NCBI GenBank assembly: GCA_027005175.1
Contig: JALTMC010000258.1
Span: 1 to 6,074 of the forward strand
Direction of reading: 5' to 3'
Source: Myxococcales bacterium
GTDB taxonomy: Bacteria > Myxococcota_C > UBA6777
DNA: 6,074 nucleotides
Below the pieces are notes generated by a model, which was not told where the DNA came from, made no database searches, and worked only from the letters and a program-made list of their open reading frames with translations. This document shows, piece after piece, positions 4,826 to 6,074 of this stretch (position 1 is the stretch's first letter; every line of letters begins with the position of its first letter). Both the position numbers and the translations under genes were made by a program.

Positions 4826-6074
4826 TTATTTACCTAAAAAAGTATCTTTAAAAATTAATTCCAGTTGTTTTTTATCGAGTTTGCCCGCTCCAGTTTTGGG
4901 AAGTTCCTCCATAAAGAAGAGCTGACGAGGGATCTTGTAGCGAGCTAACTTCTCCCGACAGTCCGCGAGAATGGATGCAGCAGTGGGGCTATGACCTTCA
5001 TGTATACGTACCACAGCGATCCCAACTTCACCCCATTTGGGGTGTGGGATTCCCAGAACAGCAGCCTCTGCAATATCTTCATGGGCGTGCAGTACGCTTT
5101 CAATTTCGGCAGGGTAAATATTCTCTCCACCGGAGATAAACATCTCTTTGCGACGACCTACAATAAAGTAGAAGCCATCCTCGTCGCACCGGGCCAGATC
5201 GCCGGTGTGCAGCCATCCATCTTGAAGTGCTGCTGCTGTATCTTTGGGACGATTCCAATACTCTTGGATCACATGACTCCCGCGAATGAGAAGTTCGCCC
5301 ACCTCTTCCGCTTCGACATCTTTTCCTGCCTCATCGATCACACGAACCTCGATATGCATCAACGGTTTGCCCACAGAGCCCGGCTTTTCACGTACAAACG
5401 CAGCAGGCAACCAAAAGGTATTCGGTCCCGCCTCGGTGAGACCGTAGCCTGTCTTGAACTCGACATCTTTGGCCCAGAACTTCTCAAAGATCGGCAACGG
5501 ACAGGGAGCACCACCGCTGATCACAAACTTAATCTGAGAAAAATCGGCTCTCTCCCATCGTTTGTGTTCTTGCATCATTACAAACATGGTGGGAACTCCA
5601 AAAAACAATGTCACAGGTTCGTCTACCATCAGGTCGTAGACCTCATCGACATCAAATGTTTTGCATACAATGGAAGCACCACCGACATAGACCAGGGGCA
5701 AAGTAAAAACATTTAAACCCCCTGCATGAAACAGGGGAGCGTTTAAGATCGCCACATCGTCATGGTCGAGTCCCCAGCTCACGATGGTGTTCGCTGCATT
5801 GGTAAGGACATTGCCATGCGAGATCACAGCCGCTTTGGGTAGTCCGGTGGTGCCGCCCGTATAACAGAAGAACCACGGGTCGTTGAAGTGAAGCTCCGGT
5901 CGTGAAGGAGCCTCTTTGGAGTACTCTTCTCGGGCCGAAAAGAAGAGATCGTCGGGTCGAGCCTTCTCGTCCAGAGCGACCCAGAACTGAATCCCCGCGA
6001 GAGCAGACTGAAGTTCTCGTACCACTGGCAACATCGCATTGTCATAAAACAAAGCGACAGGGACATCTTCTAAA
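4826..6074 (-). CDS. Acyl-CoA synthetase, AMP-forming (ANL superfamily), partial: N-terminus outside window
   Basis: 415 codons are open from the right edge to TAA 4828-4826. The frame begins LEDVPVALFYDN at the edge, so the start is outside and TTG 6052 is internal. Counting residues from 6052, the ANL core motifs appear in order. The ATP-phosphate loop YTGGTTGLPKA is at 64-74, GYGLTEAGP at 202-210 and DGWLHTGDL at 278-286. The hinge GRRKEMFISGGENIYP is at 299-314, and PKTGAGKLDKK at 385-395 carries the catalytic lysine K391. All catalytic residues seen are intact. Such enzymes activate a carboxylic acid to acyl-AMP and transfer it to CoA in the cytoplasm or at the inner membrane. Overall style fits fatty-acyl-CoA ligases (FadD-like), but the chain length cannot be read from sequence. 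About 100-150 N-terminal residues are missing from view. The outer-membrane barrel gene directly downstream suggests a shared envelope or lipid-uptake role; that is inference. Confidence 0.92.
   Translation of the reverse strand, partial: LEDVPVALFYDNAMLPVVRELQSALAGIQFWVALDEKARPDDLFFSAREEYSKEAPSRPELHFNDPWFFCYTGGTTGLPKAAVISHGNVLTNAANTIVSWGLDHDDVAILNAPLFHAGGLNVFTLPLVYVGGASIVCKTFDVDEVYDLMVDEPVTLFFGVPTMFVMMQEHKRWERADFSQIKFVISGGAPCPLPIFEKFWAKDVEFKTGYGLTEAGPNTFWLPAAFVREKPGSVGKPLMHIEVRVIDEAGKDVEAEEVGELLIRGSHVIQEYWNRPKDTAAALQDGWLHTGDLARCDEDGFYFIVGRRKEMFISGGENIYPAEIESVLHAHEDIAEAAVLGIPHPKWGEVGIAVVRIHEGHSPTAASILADCREKLARYKIPRQLFFMEELPKTGAGKLDKKQLELIFKDTFLGK

Noticed and set aside
4991-5716. Long plus-strand open frame (241 codons)
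   Set aside because: It lies wholly antisense to the acyl-CoA synthetase, whose frame carries all the conserved ANL motifs; the plus-strand product has no recognisable domain.

Overview
The window reads as chromosome from a Gram-negative bacterium. Every clear gene except one lies on the minus strand. Exported proteins with thrombospondin-3-type calcium repeats, a predicted outer-membrane beta-barrel and the general style of the secreted metallopeptidase are typical of Myxococcota and other former 'Deltaproteobacteria'. Base composition looks only moderate, unlike the GC-rich classic myxobacteria. The lineage is inferred from protein style, not from a marker gene.

Layout from right to left along the minus strand. 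(1) 6074-4826 is the C-terminal two thirds or so of an acyl-CoA synthetase (AMP-forming ligase), with its start outside the window. (2) 4771-3701, immediately downstream, is a predicted outer-membrane beta-barrel protein with a signal peptide. Its reading frame is cut by a single in-frame TGA at 4591-4589 and is otherwise open. (3) After about 290 non-coding bases, 3406-3122 is a HicB-family antitoxin-like protein with a near-consensus promoter and an unusual three-part palindrome upstream, but no hicA follows it. (4) The only plus-strand gene, 2811-3182, is an HD-domain phosphohydrolase-like protein. Its conserved part stops early and its last codons run antisense into the 3' end of hicB. (5) 2171-2810 is a long non-coding stretch. 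It holds a very good minus-strand promoter (TTGACA, 17 nt, TATAGT) with a 16-base A/T homopolymer just upstream, a hairpin resembling IS200/IS605 transposon ends, and a leader with a possible three- or four-codon open frame. (6) 2143-1655 is a small, very basic exported protein with a helical tail. (7) 1517-1 is the first 505 residues of a secreted zinc metallopeptidase (HEMGHSLGLKH) with two calcium repeats, cut by the window edge.

Two transcription units are likely. One runs from the ligase into the barrel gene. The other runs from the 2362-2334 promoter through the basic exported protein and perhaps into the metallopeptidase. The middle (about 2600-3530) looks like a patch of decay or rearrangement: an orphan antitoxin gene, a shortened HD gene fused tail-to-tail onto it, and a solitary transposon-like hairpin. 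I do not see a clearly new multi-gene system. The most notable signals are the in-frame stop in the barrel gene, the A16-flanked promoter and the palindrome at the hicB promoter.
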